From Fibrobacterota bacterium (lineage in GTDB: Bacteria; Fibrobacterota; Fibrobacteria; UBA11236): DNA of 64,000 nt. The translations under genes were made by a program, and so were the position numbers. This document shows, piece after piece, positions 25,514 through 35,300 of this stretch. The stretch is from contig JAQBPN010000096.1 of assembly GCA_028287505.1 (NCBI GenBank), forward strand, positions 62,001-126,000, given 5' to 3'. Positions within the stretch are counted from its first letter, which is position 1; the number at the start of each line of letters is the position of its first letter. The notes under the pieces were generated by a model. That model ran no database searches. It worked only from the letters and a program-made list of their open reading frames with translations, and was not told the DNA's origin.

Positions 25514-27481
25514 TCAGGAGGGTGGCTTACTCTCCGCCAGGTATGCCCGCCACCCGCCATAGTCGGTGATCTCCACGGCGCCGTCCACTCCCGAGGGCTC
25601 GCACAGGAATCCTTTCACTTTCTCGCCGTTTTCCAATTCCACCGTGCCGATGCACAGGGGTTCCTTGACGTTTTCCAGAAAGGCGCCCAAGGCCGCCGGG
25701 GTCAACTCCCACACTTCCAGGACCACCGCCGCACCGCCCTCGCTCTGGCGGACCATGCCGGGAAATTTCCGGCCGGGCCGCTCCAAAGCATAGAGGCGAT
25801 AGCGCGGAACGGTTTTGAATGTACCCGCCAACCTTGCGCCCAGATTCAGCAATTGCGGGTTCAAGGGCTGACCGGAAAGATGCAGGCCCGCAACGGCCAA
25901 GCGGATCAAGGACGCCGGTCCACGGCTATCCGGAGAAACCTCGCCCGACGGCGAAGCGCCTGAGAGAGCGGTTCCGGACGGAGAAGCTCCGGACGGAGAT
26001 CCTTCGGACGATAAGACTCCGGCTTGGGAGGATACGGGAAAGGACTTGGATATCGGATTGGACGTGGCGCCCATTGTGAGTCCCGTGGCCGAATGGAAAA
26101 CCGCTCCCAAAGAGGCGATCACTCCTTCCTGGAATGCGGGCGCAATCAAAGTGACGCCGAAGGGAAGTCCGTTCGCTTTGCGTCCCGAAGGCACCGCCAC
26201 GGCGCACAGGTCCAAAAGGTTGACGAAGTTGGTGTAATACCCCAATCGCGTGTTCAGATTGATGGGATCGGCTTCCACCTCTTCGAACCTGTATTGGGTG
26301 GGAGCGGTTGGAGTCAGGAGGAAATCCATCCCTTTGAACAGACCCTCCGTCTGGGTCCGCAATTCCCGCAGGCGATAATAGGCGCGGAAGCCGTCCACGG
26401 CCGTCAGGGTTTTCCCCCGGGCCATCACCTCCCGTATCACGGGCAATACCTCCCCGGAATTCTCATCCACGAATCCTCCGAAGGCGGCCTGGCGTTCCGC
26501 CAGCCAGGCTCCCTGGTACAGAAGCCGCGCCGCCTCCGCGAAGGGTTCGAAAGGTATTTCCAGGCTCACGCCGCCCATGGCGGTCATCCTGTCCACCGCC
26601 TGCCGGAACAGGGCCGCGGATTCATCGTCACCGAAGAATTCCAGGTGCCTCGCATCGGGAATGCCGAAATGGAAACGGGTTTTCCGGCCGGGCGCGAATG
26701 CGGAAGCGGTCGCATTCCGGTGCCAGGGCACGGGGCGGGAAAAAGCGTCCTGGGAATCCGTGCCGCGGCAAAGTTCCAGGACCTTGAACGCGTCCCCGGT
26801 AGTCAGCGCGAATACGGAAACGCAATCCAGGGAGCGGCAGGCGGGGACCACCCCGTGGGCGCTGATCACGCCGCGCGTGGGTTTCAGGCCCACTACGTTG
26901 TTGAAACCCGCCGGCACCCTTCCGGAACCCGCGGTATCCGTGCCCAAAGCGAAGGCAACCAGCCCGGCCGCCACCGCCACCGCGGATCCGGAGCTGGACC
27001 CGCCGGCGATATAGGCGGCATTGAAGGGATTGCGCACGGTACCGTACGGGGAACGGGTTCCCACCAGGCCGGTCGCGAACTGATCCATGTTGGTCTTGCC
27101 AATCAGGATGGCGCCCGCCGCCTCCAGCCTGGCGACCGCCGTGGCGGTGGCTTTCGCCACGTAGGCGAAGGCCGGGCAGGCCGCGGTGGTTTCCATCCCC
27201 TCCACGTCGATATTGTCCTTGACCGCGAAAGGAATTCCGAAAAGCGGATAGCGCCCCGGACCGTCCTGGTTATCCCGGTATGAACTCTCCAAAGCCACGG
27301 CGCGCGCCAGGACTCGCTCCCAGGGGACCCGGGAAATCCACACCGCGGAATCGGGATAATCCCCCAGTCTTTTCTTAAGCTCTTCGAGAAAGCGGAACAG
27401 GTTGGCGGTATCGGATGCGAAAAGGGATTGCAGGGTCCGGAAATCCAGGCTTGCGCCTTTGCTCACTACGCTCAATTTCAA
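25514..27481 (-). CDS. atzF: Allophanate hydrolase
   Basis: This is a 655-residue cytosolic amidase-signature enzyme splitting allophanate to ammonia and CO2. The triad is visible: Lys88 in FAVKDNIDVEG, the cis-Ser region GGSSSGSAVAVAAG (~161-173) and the nucleophile in TDTAGSGR (Ser186). The amidase part ends near residue 465. A ~60-residue Ser/Pro/Gly-rich linker with repeated EGSPSGASPSG-like units comes next, then the C-terminal allophanate hydrolase domain (LAVAGLHLSGQPLNPQLLNLGARL) that completes the two-step hydrolysis. The start is uncertain: TTG at 27481 or a nearby TTG/GTG, with GGGAG just upstream. It diverges from the transporter/carboxylase arm. Confidence 0.93.
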   Translation of the reverse strand: MKLSVVSKGASLDFRTLQSLFASDTANLFRFLEELKKRLGDYPDSAVWISRVPWERVLARAVALESSYRDNQDGPGRYPLFGIPFAVKDNIDVEGMETTAACPAFAYVAKATATAVARLEAAGAILIGKTNMDQFATGLVGTRSPYGTVRNPFNAAYIAGGSSSGSAVAVAAGLVAFALGTDTAGSGRVPAGFNNVVGLKPTRGVISAHGVVPACRSLDCVSVFALTTGDAFKVLELCRGTDSQDAFSRPVPWHRNATASAFAPGRKTRFHFGIPDARHLEFFGDDESAALFRQAVDRMTAMGGVSLEIPFEPFAEAARLLYQGAWLAERQAAFGGFVDENSGEVLPVIREVMARGKTLTAVDGFRAYYRLRELRTQTEGLFKGMDFLLTPTAPTQYRFEEVEADPINLNTRLGYYTNFVNLLDLCAVAVPSGRKANGLPFGVTLIAPAFQEGVIASLGAVFHSATGLTMGATSNPISKSFPVSSQAGVLSSEGSPSGASPSGTALSGASPSGEVSPDSRGPASLIRLAVAGLHLSGQPLNPQLLNLGARLAGTFKTVPRYRLYALERPGRKFPGMVRQSEGGAAVVLEVWELTPAALGAFLENVKEPLCIGTVELENGEKVKGFLCEPSGVDGAVEITDYGGWRAYLAESKPPS

Positions 27482-27520
27482 ACTCCCATGGCTGCCTTAT
27501 CGGCAGGTTTAATTAAACAA

Positions 27521-27536
27521 AGCAAGTTTGCGACCA
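27521..27536 (-). promoter_or_regulatory. Candidate sigma-54 promoter of the allophanate hydrolase arm
   Basis: The minus strand reads TGGTCGCAAACTTGCT, giving the invariant GG and GC elements separated by exactly ten bases, with TGG and TTGCT matching the -24/-12 consensus; the bases after TGG do not match CAC. The expected start is near 27510, about 29 bases before the TTG. No comparable sigma-70 pair was found here. Confidence 0.45.
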
Positions 27537-27544
27537 TGTTCCAA

Positions 27545-27690
27545 TCTTTGTCACTCTTCCCAAAGGTAGCGGACAATCAAGGACAATTGGCCAAAGGAAT
27601 GAATCAGAGCCGGCTCCGCCAATCCCATTTTATGACATTTATCGCCAATGACCATGCCATCTCTTCCCAATTATGACACTTCTCCCGGCG
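27545..27690. promoter_or_regulatory. Repeated TGACA elements between the divergent arms (candidate activator sites)
   Basis: ATGACA occurs at 27632-27637 and 27673-27678, exactly 41 bases apart, inside the related sequences CCCATTTTATGACATTT and CCCAATTATGACACTT. An inverted TGACA lies at 27549-27553. The spacing puts them on similar faces of the helix. They fit enhancer sites for a sigma-54 activator, although they do not resemble the NtrC consensus. Confidence 0.35.
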
Positions 27691-27726
27691 GCCAATCCCC
27701 AATTGCCCATTCCATTCGATTCCGAT

Positions 27727-27741
27727 TGGTACGGGGATTGC
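27727..27741 (+). promoter_or_regulatory. Sigma-54 promoter of the guanidine/urea carboxylase arm
   Basis: The sequence TGGTACGGGGATTGC matches the sigma-54 consensus TGGCACG-N4-TTGC at all positions but one, with GG and GC exactly ten bases apart. Transcription should begin near 27753. The Shine-Dalgarno GGGAGA (27763-27768) and ATG (27776) follow. Confidence 0.62.
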
Positions 27742-27775
27742 GTTTGACGGGTGAAACTCTATGGGAGACCTCCTC

Positions 27776-28810
27776 ATGTCCGATTCCTCAATCGACCGTA
27801 TCAAGGATCAATTCAAATCCGTCCTGAAATTCCTCGGCATCCTGATCCTTATCACGTTCGGCCTGCAAATGAGCGCCCACGGGGCCACGCCCCTGAAGGT
27901 GGCCTATAGCGACTGGCCGGGATGGGTCGCCTGGGACATCGCCGTGCAAAAGGGCTGGTTCAAGGAAGCCGGCGTGGACGTGGAGTTCGTCTGGTTCGAA
28001 TACGTGCCTTCCATGGACGCGTACTCCGCGGGCAAGGTGGACGGCGTGTGCATGACCAACGGCGACGCCCTGGTCACTGGCGCCAACGGCAAAGCCTCCA
28101 AGGGCATTCTGCTCAACGACTTCAGCAACGGCAACGACATGGTGGTGGCCAAGGCCGGCATCAAGTCCATCAAGGATCTGAAAGGCAAGAAGATCGGCGT
28201 GGAAGTCGGATTCGTCGATCACCTACTCCTCCTGAAAGGTCTGGAAGCGGCCGGCCTGCAGGAAAAGGACGTCACCTTGGTCAACATGCCCACCAATCAG
28301 ACGGCCCAGGGACTCGCCTCCGGCTCCGTCTCGGCCATCGCCGCCTGGCAGCCCAATTCCGGACAGGCCCTCAAGGACGTCCCCGGATCCACGGCCATCT
28401 ACACCAGCGCCGACGCGCCCGGCCTCATCTATGACCTTCTCTACGTGAGTCCGGAAAGCCTGGCCAAGCATAAGGAAGAATGGAAGAAGGTGGTCAAGGT
28501 CTGGTTCCGGGTGGTGGACTTCATCAAGGACGACAAGAACAAGGCCGAATACCTGAAGATCATGAGCGCTCGCGTGGGCCTGAAGCCGGAAGCCTACGAA
28601 CCCCTGATGAAGGGAACCCATTTCCTGGACGCGGCGGAAAACAAGAAGCATTTCGCGGCCGGCAAGGACCTTTCCTCCGTCCTCGGCTCCTCCAAGATCG
28701 TCGATGACTTCAACATGAAGAACGCCGTGTACAAGAAGGCCCAGGACGTAGCCTCTTACCTGGACGGCAGCCTGCTCACCGATTCGAAACCCGTCGCGGC
28801 CTCCAAGTAG
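27776..28810 (+). CDS. ABC transporter substrate-binding protein (guanidine/urea carboxylase-associated)
   Basis: This is a 344-residue exported binding protein of the NMT1/SsuA-like fold. A signal segment ([18 protein letters not shown]) is followed by [35 protein letters not shown], a textbook opening of this family. The protein matches the group that accompanies urea-carboxylase-type enzymes and is usually labelled a putative urea binding protein. Given the neighbours, guanidine is a more likely ligand. I chose ATG 27776 because GGGAGA lies seven bases upstream; the ATG at 27761 has none. It is the first gene of the arm behind the sigma-54 promoter. Confidence 0.9.
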   Translation: MSDSSIDRIKDQFKSVLKFLGILILITFGLQMSAHGATPLKVAYSDWPGWVAWDIAVQKGWFKEAGVDVEFVWFEYVPSMDAYSAGKVDGVCMTNGDALVTGANGKASKGILLNDFSNGNDMVVAKAGIKSIKDLKGKKIGVEVGFVDHLLLLKGLEAAGLQEKDVTLVNMPTNQTAQGLASGSVSAIAAWQPNSGQALKDVPGSTAIYTSADAPGLIYDLLYVSPESLAKHKEEWKKVVKVWFRVVDFIKDDKNKAEYLKIMSARVGLKPEAYEPLMKGTHFLDAAENKKHFAAGKDLSSVLGSSKIVDDFNMKNAVYKKAQDVASYLDGSLLTDSKPVAASK

Positions 28811-28844
28811 AATCCAGCGAGCCGGGTCCGGAGGCCAGAAGACA

Positions 28845-29915
28845 TTGATCCAAAGGCGCGTTACGGACTCCCTGCCGACCGACATCGACCAAACCTCCGC
28901 CCCGGCGCTTCCCGCCCGGGCGGTACTCTCCCCGGTAACGGCGCCGCCCAGGTTGCGCCCGCCTTCGCCCGCCTTCCAGGTCCGCAAACCCATATCGTCC
29001 CGAGCCAATCTCTGGCTTACCCAGGGCGCCTTCCTGCTGCCTTTGCTGCTCTGGTGCGCGGTCAGCTATCTCCCCTTCCTCTGGCATCCCAAGGTGAACA
29101 TCCTCGATCCGGGCTCGGTCGACTATTTCCAGAAGGGCATGCAGGTGGATCGCGCCGAATTCCGGGACGAGAACCGCAAGCAGATCGCCGCGGGCGGAGC
29201 GCCGGCCACGGGAGTCCGGGAGAACCCGGTCTATCTGCCCGCCCCGCACCTGGTGGCCAAAGCCCTGTACACGGCGTTCAAAACCCCGCCCCTCAGGGAC
29301 GGCGAACCCTGGCTGCACGAAAGCCTGGGCCACAGCATCCGCATCATCACTCTGGGCTTCCTGCTCTCCGCCCTGTTCGGAGTCCCATTGGGAATCCTGT
29401 GCGGCACCTTCGCCCTGGTCTCGCGCCTGTCGGAACCTTTCGTGGATTTCATCCGTTACATGCCGGCCCCGGTTTTCGGCGCCCTGTCCGTGGCCATCCT
29501 CGGCATCGACGACGCTCCCAAGGTGGCCATCATCTTCGTGGGGACCTTTTTCCAGATGGTCCTGGTGCTTGCCAACACCACCCGCTCGCTCCCCGCCGCC
29601 CTGTTGGAGGCCGCCCAGACCCTGGGCGCCAAGCGCCGGCAGTTGTTGCTCAACGTGGTGGTGCCCGGCGTGCTCCCGTTGCTGTACCGGGACATGCGCA
29701 TCCTGCTGGGTTGGGCCTGGACCTACCTTATCGTGGCCGAGCTCATCGGCGCCAGTTCCGGCATCAGCTTTTTCATCTATCAGCAGGCCAAGTACCGGAA
29801 TTACGACAATGTCTACGCCGCCATCATCATCATCGGTCTCATCGGCCTGGGCACGGACATCGCGCTCAAATGGCTGGGGCGGTTTTTCTTCCCCTGGGAA
29901 AAGGCGGACGCATAA
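28845..29915 (+). CDS. ABC transporter permease
   Basis: This is a 356-residue inner-membrane permease of the SsuC/TauC type. The N-terminal ~55 residues are soluble, followed by a first helix (GAFLLPLLLWCAVSYLPFL). A polar loop of ~100 residues is unusually long for the family. Then come the five core helices with the EAAxxxGA-like coupling loop AALLEAAQTLGAKRRQLLLNVVVPGVLP, which contacts the ATPase. The TTG start is not well supported; a later start is possible within the first 50 residues. A one-base spacing separates its stop from the ATPase start. Confidence 0.9.
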   Translation: MIQRRVTDSLPTDIDQTSAPALPARAVLSPVTAPPRLRPPSPAFQVRKPISSRANLWLTQGAFLLPLLLWCAVSYLPFLWHPKVNILDPGSVDYFQKGMQVDRAEFRDENRKQIAAGGAPATGVRENPVYLPAPHLVAKALYTAFKTPPLRDGEPWLHESLGHSIRIITLGFLLSALFGVPLGILCGTFALVSRLSEPFVDFIRYMPAPVFGALSVAILGIDDAPKVAIIFVGTFFQMVLVLANTTRSLPAALLEAAQTLGAKRRQLLLNVVVPGVLPLLYRDMRILLGWAWTYLIVAELIGASSGISFFIYQQAKYRNYDNVYAAIIIIGLIGLGTDIALKWLGRFFFPWEKADA

Positions 29916-29916
29916 C

Positions 29917-30831
29917 ATGCAAGAGACGCTCGCACTTCCCGATTACCTCGACCTCTCCCCCGATCTGGTCAAAAGGTTCCGGACCATCGAGTCGCGGGAA
30001 ACCATCCTCCGGATCGAACACCTGCGCAAGGATTTCGTCGGCCGCAACGGCGACGGAGCGGGCATGCCTCCGGTATTGGGCGATATCTCCTTCGAGGTCA
30101 AACGCCGGGAATTCATCTGCGTGATAGGCGCCTCCGGTTGCGGCAAGTCCACCATGCTGCGGATTCTCGGCGGCCTGGAACCGCGGACCGGCGGCGATGT
30201 CCGCATGAACGGCCATAGCGTATCGGGACCCGGCGCGGACCGGGGCATGGTGTTCCAGGAATACACCCTGTTCCCATGGCTCACCGTCAAGAAGAACGTC
30301 ATGTTCGGGCCCAGGATGTCCGGGCACGGCAAGGACGCCTCGGAAGCGGAAGCCCTGCAATGGCTGGACATGGTGGGCCTCTCGGAACGGGCGGACGCCT
30401 ATCCCCACCAGCTTTCCGGCGGCATGAAGCAGCGCGTGGCCATCGCCAGGGCCTTGGCCAACTATCCCGCCATCCTGCTGATGGACGAGCCCTTCGGCGC
30501 CCTGGATGCGCAGACCCGCTGCCAGATGCAGCGCCACCTGCTGCAGATCTGGAAAAACGTGGACGTTACCGTGCTTTTCGTGACCCATGATCTGGACGAA
30601 GCCATCCTGCTTGCGGACCGGATAGTGGTGCTGGGCGCGCGCCCGGGGCGCATCCTGGAAATCATCAAGGTCCCGGTGGACCGGCCGCGCCATCAAGGCC
30701 AATTGTTGTCGCCGCATTTCCTGGCGATCAAAAAAAGGCTGGAACAGTTGATCCATCCGGATGATTCGGAAGCGCTCAAGGATTTGCCGTTGATGAGGAT
30801 GACCCAGGTAGGCGACGAAGCCGAGGATTGA
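29917..30831 (+). CDS. ABC transporter ATP-binding protein
   Basis: This is a 304-residue ATPase of the nitrate/sulfonate/taurine class. Walker A is GASGCGKST (71-79), the Q-loop lies in VFQEYTLFPW, the signature is LSGGMKQR (166-173) and Walker B is ILLMDEPFGALD (186-197), with the switch histidine in FVTHDLDEA. The ATG at 29917 directly follows the permease stop. With the two preceding genes it makes a complete importer energised in the cytosol. Confidence 0.95.
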   Translation: MQETLALPDYLDLSPDLVKRFRTIESRETILRIEHLRKDFVGRNGDGAGMPPVLGDISFEVKRREFICVIGASGCGKSTMLRILGGLEPRTGGDVRMNGHSVSGPGADRGMVFQEYTLFPWLTVKKNVMFGPRMSGHGKDASEAEALQWLDMVGLSERADAYPHQLSGGMKQRVAIARALANYPAILLMDEPFGALDAQTRCQMQRHLLQIWKNVDVTVLFVTHDLDEAILLADRIVVLGARPGRILEIIKVPVDRPRHQGQLLSPHFLAIKKRLEQLIHPDDSEALKDLPLMRMTQVGDEAED

Positions 30832-30919
30832 CGGCGCCGGCCGTGGGAACGGCCGCGGATTCGATCAGGTTGATCGGGATTGCTGTGGAACTTTGTTTTT
30901 TGGGAGGCGATGAAAAGCG

Positions 30920-31636
30920 ATGGACGATGATTTGCTCATCCGGTCGGAGACCCTGCGGGGCGGAGCCATGTGGTCCTGGACCCTCAAGCGCGGGACATCC
31001 CTGCGCCTGGTCGATCCGGAAGGCGGCGCCAACGTTTCCGCGCTTTTCCTGAACGCGGACGCGCCTCTGGAACGCTACAACATGCCGGATACCCTCAAGG
31101 CGCAGTTCATCGCCTTTCTCACCAAGGGCAATGTGCTCTATTCGGACATGGGGCGGATCCTCTGCTCCATCGTGGAGGATACCTGCGGCTGGCATGACAC
31201 GCTCTGCGGCGCCACCGACGCCGGCCTTACCAAAGCCAAATACGGGGATTCCGGCTACCAGCGGCATCGCAATGATTGGTTCCGCAACGGGCGCGACAAT
31301 TTCCTGGTGGAGCTGGGAAAGTACGGGCTGGGAAAGAAGGATCTCCCCGTGCCCGTCAATTTTTTCAGCAAGGTCACGGTCGACGGGGAGGGTAACCTGC
31401 GGTGGCAATCCGGGAACTCCGGACCGGGCTCGCTGGTGGAACTGAGGGCGGAAATGGACACCCTGGTGGTCCTCTCCAACACGCCCCATCCCATGGATCC
31501 CGTTTCCACCTATTCCCCCAGGCCCGTGCGCCTGGAAATCCGCCGCTGCCCGCCGCCGGGCCCCGGCGACCTGTGCCGCAACTCCCGCCCGGAAAACGGC
31601 CGGGGATTCCTGAACACCGAAGCCCTGTACAGGTAG
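30920..31636 (+). CDS. DUF1989 urea carboxylase-associated protein, probable carboxyguanidine deiminase subunit
   Basis: This is a 238-residue DUF1989 protein of the second urea carboxylase-associated type. The conserved blocks are [52 protein letters not shown] and NFFSKVTV. The cysteine/histidine motif [11 protein letters not shown] probably binds metal. In guanidine-degrading bacteria two such proteins form the deiminase that converts carboxyguanidine to allophanate, so this gene supplies the step between the carboxylase and allophanate hydrolase. The second subunit follows after 16 bases. Confidence 0.88.
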   Translation: MDDDLLIRSETLRGGAMWSWTLKRGTSLRLVDPEGGANVSALFLNADAPLERYNMPDTLKAQFIAFLTKGNVLYSDMGRILCSIVEDTCGWHDTLCGATDAGLTKAKYGDSGYQRHRNDWFRNGRDNFLVELGKYGLGKKDLPVPVNFFSKVTVDGEGNLRWQSGNSGPGSLVELRAEMDTLVVLSNTPHPMDPVSTYSPRPVRLEIRRCPPPGPGDLCRNSRPENGRGFLNTEALYR

Positions 31637-31652
31637 GAGCGAAAGGAAGCGC

Positions 31653-32318
31653 ATGCCCATCCTGGTCTACACCGAAAGCGGATTGAGTCCCGAGGACGCG
31701 ATCCATGACGAAATCCTTCCCGCCGGCAAAGGCTGGATCCATTCCCTCAAAGCGGGACAACATTTCCGCATCCTGGACCTGGAAGGCAACCAGGCGGTGG
31801 ATACGCTTTTCTACAGCCAGTCCGACCCCGCCGATCGCTACGATGCCGTGGCCACCATCCGGGCCCAGGGAAACATTTTCCTCACCACCGGCACGCGCCT
31901 CATGTCCAGCGAAGGAAACGTATTGCTCACCATCACCGCCGATACCTGCGGCCGCCACGACACGTTGGGCGGGGCCTGCTCGGCGGAGAGCAATACCGTG
32001 CGCTATGCGCTGGAAAAAAAGCATATGCACAATTGCCGGGACAGCTTCCTGATTGAATTGGCGGGCTCGCGGGACGGGATGAACAAACGGGATCTGACCA
32101 GCAACATCAATTTCTTCATGAACGTTCCCGTCACTCCGGAAGGCGGACTCACCTTCGCGGACGGCGTATCGGGAGCGGGCAAATACGTCGAGATGCGCGC
32201 CGAAACGGACGTCATCGTACTGATCTCCAATTGCCCCCAGCTCAACAATCCCTGCAATGCCTACAACCCCACCCCCGTGCGCCTGCTGGTCTGGGACCCG
32301 CCCGCCCGGATCGCCTGA
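31653..32318 (+). CDS. DUF1989 urea carboxylase-associated protein, probable carboxyguanidine deiminase partner subunit
   Basis: This is a 221-residue paralogue of the preceding gene, of the first urea carboxylase-associated type. The matching blocks are [51 protein letters not shown] and [16 protein letters not shown]. It retains the same DTCGxHDTLGG metal/active-site motif. The two proteins are related but differ enough to form a heteromeric enzyme. It ends 18 bases before the carboxylase start. Confidence 0.88.
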   Translation: MPILVYTESGLSPEDAIHDEILPAGKGWIHSLKAGQHFRILDLEGNQAVDTLFYSQSDPADRYDAVATIRAQGNIFLTTGTRLMSSEGNVLLTITADTCGRHDTLGGACSAESNTVRYALEKKHMHNCRDSFLIELAGSRDGMNKRDLTSNINFFMNVPVTPEGGLTFADGVSGAGKYVEMRAETDVIVLISNCPQLNNPCNAYNPTPVRLLVWDPPARIA

Positions 32319-32336
32319 ACCCCGGGAATTCCAGCC

Positions 32337-35300
32337 ATGTTTTCCAAGGTCCTGATTGCCAACCGCGGCGAAATCGCCTGCCGCATCGCCCGCACCCTCC
32401 GCACCATGGGCATCCGCTCCGTGGCCGTCTATTCCGAAGCCGACGCCGGCTCCCTGCACGTATCCGCTTGCGATGAGGCCCATTGCATCGGCCCCGCCCA
32501 GCCCGCGGCCAGCTATCTCGACTCCGCCAAGATCCTGGCGGCCGCCAAAGCCTCCGGGGCCCAGGCGATCCATCCAGGCTACGGCTTCCTGAGCGAGAAC
32601 GCCGCCTTCGCCGAGGCCTGCGCCTCGGCCGGCATCGTCTTCATCGGTCCCGCTCCGGACCATATGCGCGATTTCGGCCTCAAGCATACGGCGCGCGCCC
32701 TTGCGGAAAAGAGCGGCGTGCCCCTCCTGCCCGGCACCGGCCTGCTGGCCGACGCCGCCGATGCGGCCGCCCAGGCGGAACGCATCGGTTTCCCCGTGAT
32801 GCTCAAGAGCACGGCGGGCGGAGGCGGCATCGGCATGCAGGTGGTCAAGGACGGCCGGGAACTGTCGGCCGCGTGGGAAACCGTGAGCCGGTTGAGCCAG
32901 AGCAATTTCAAGCATGGCGGCATCTACCTGGAGAAGTACGTCACCCGGGCACGCCACGTGGAAGTGCAAATCTTCGGCGACGGCAAAGGCCGGGTGCTGG
33001 CCCTGGGGGAGCGCGATTGTTCCGCGCAACGCCGCAACCAGAAGGTGCTGGAGGAGACTCCCGCCCCCGGCCTGAGCGCGGCCTTGCGTAAAGCCCTCCT
33101 GGAGGCGGCCGTACGTCTGGGGGAAACCGCCGCTTATGAAAGCGCCGGAACGGTCGAGTTCGTGCTGGACGCCGAGGCCGCGGCGGCCCAGGCCGAGGCC
33201 GAAACCGCCGGAGCTCCGGGATCCGCCCGGCCATCCGGATATTACTTCCTGGAGGTCAACACCCGTTTGCAGGTGGAGCATGGCGTCACCGAAGAGGTCA
33301 CCGGCGTCGATCTGGTGGAATGGATGATCAGGCAGGCCGCCGGCGAGCTGGGCGATCTGGAACGGTTGCGTCCCACGGCCGGCGGGCACTCCATCCAGGC
33401 GCGCGTGTATGCCGAAAACCCCCGGCTGGATTTCCGCCCCAGCGCCGGCGTCGTCACGGAAGCCGCCTTTCCGTCCGGGACCAGGGTGGATACCTGGATC
33501 GAGCGGGGCAGCGAGGTCTCCCCCTTCTACGATCCTCTGGTGGCCAAGGTCATCGTCAAAGGCAAGGACCGGGCCGAGGCCCTGGCCGCGCTGGAAAAAG
33601 CCCTGGCGGCCACGCGCCTGGATGGGATTGAAACCAACCTGGAGTTCCTGCGGGCGGTGGCGGCTTCGCCTGTATTCTCCCAGGGCCGCATGACCACGCG
33701 GGAACTGGCCGGATTCTCCTACCTGTCCAATACCATCGACGTGCTCACGCCCGGGGCCCAGACCACCATCCAGGACTACCCCGGCCGCATCGGCTATTGG
33801 GACGTGGGCGTGCCGCCTTCCGGCCCTTTCGATCCCCTGTCCTTCCGCCTGGGGAACCGTCTGCTGGAGAATCCCGAAAGCGCCGCCGGCCTGGAAATCA
33901 CCGTGGCCGGCCCCACCCTGCGCTTCAACCGGGCCTGCGGCGCCATCGTCACCGGCGCGGCCCTGAAGGCGGAATTGATTACCCCCGAGGGTACCAGGGA
34001 AGTTACCCAATGGGAACCCTTCCGGATCCCCGCCGGCGGCGTTCTCAAGCTCGGCGCGGTCACGGGGGCGGGTATGCGCGCTTACCTGTGCGTCCAGGAG
34101 GGCCTGGACTCTCCCTTGTATATGGGCAGCCGTTCCACCTTCACGCTGGGAAATTTCGGCGGACATGCCGGACGCACCTTGCGCGCCGGAGACGTGCTCC
34201 ACCTGCATCCCGGCGCGGCGGAGAAGCCCGCGCAAGGGCGACTGGCCCCGGCCCTGCGGCCGGTGTTCACCCGTGAGTGGGAGATCGGAGTCCTTTACGG
34301 CCCGCACGGATCCCCGGACTATTTCACCGATCGCGACATCGAGACCTTTTTCTCCACCGATTGGGAGGTCCACTACAATTCCAACCGCACCGGCGTGCGC
34401 CTTATCGGCCCCAAGCCGGAATGGGCGCGGCCGGACGGCGGCGAAGCGGGCCTGCATCCCTCCAACATCCATGACAACGCCTACGCCATCGGCACGGTCG
34501 ACTTCACCGGGGACATGCCCATCCTGTTGGGCCCGGACGGACCCAGCCTGGGAGGGTTCGTGTGCCCGGCCACCATCGTGCAGGCCGAGCTGTGGAAAAT
34601 GGGACAGTTCAAACCCGGCGACAAAATCCGCTTCCGCAAATTGTCCCTGGATCAGGCGCGGGACCTGGAACAAAACCAGGAACGGCTTATCAGCCGCCTG
34701 ACGGAAGGAACGGAAGCCGCGACGAGAATCCCGCCGCAGGCGCCCCCCATGCCCGCGGGCCGGCCCCATGCGCAGTCCGATGCGTTCGGCCCTGAGGCGA
34801 ACATCCTCCATCGCATTCCCCCCGCGGCCGGCAGCCTGGAAGTCCGCTATCGTCGCGCCGGAGATCGCAACCTCCTGGTGGAATACGGCCCCCCCGTGCT
34901 CGATCTCAATCTGCGCTTCCGTGCGCATGCGTTGAGGACGCATTTGGAATCCCTGCGCCTGGAAGGCGTCCTCGATCTCACTCCCGGCATCCGATCCCTG
35001 CAGATCCATTTCGACGGCCGGGTGCTGCCCATGGAAAAACTCCTGCAAACCCTCATCGACGCGGAAGGCCGGCTCCCGGCCATCGACGCCATGGAGATCC
35101 CCACCCGCATCGTGCACATGCCCTTGTCCTGGGACGACGAGGCCACCCACGCGGTCATCCGCAAGTACATGCAATCCGTGCGCGCGGACGCGCCCTGGTG
35201 TCCCAGCAACATCGAGTTCATCCGGCGCATCAACGGCCTGGATTCCGTCGAAGACGTCTTCAATACCGTGTTCAAGGCGGACTACCTGGTGATGGGCCTG

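Noticed and set aside
27761-27775. Alternative start ATG at 27761 for the substrate-binding protein
   Set aside because: The only Shine-Dalgarno (GGGAGA) lies after this ATG and is correctly placed for the ATG at 27776.
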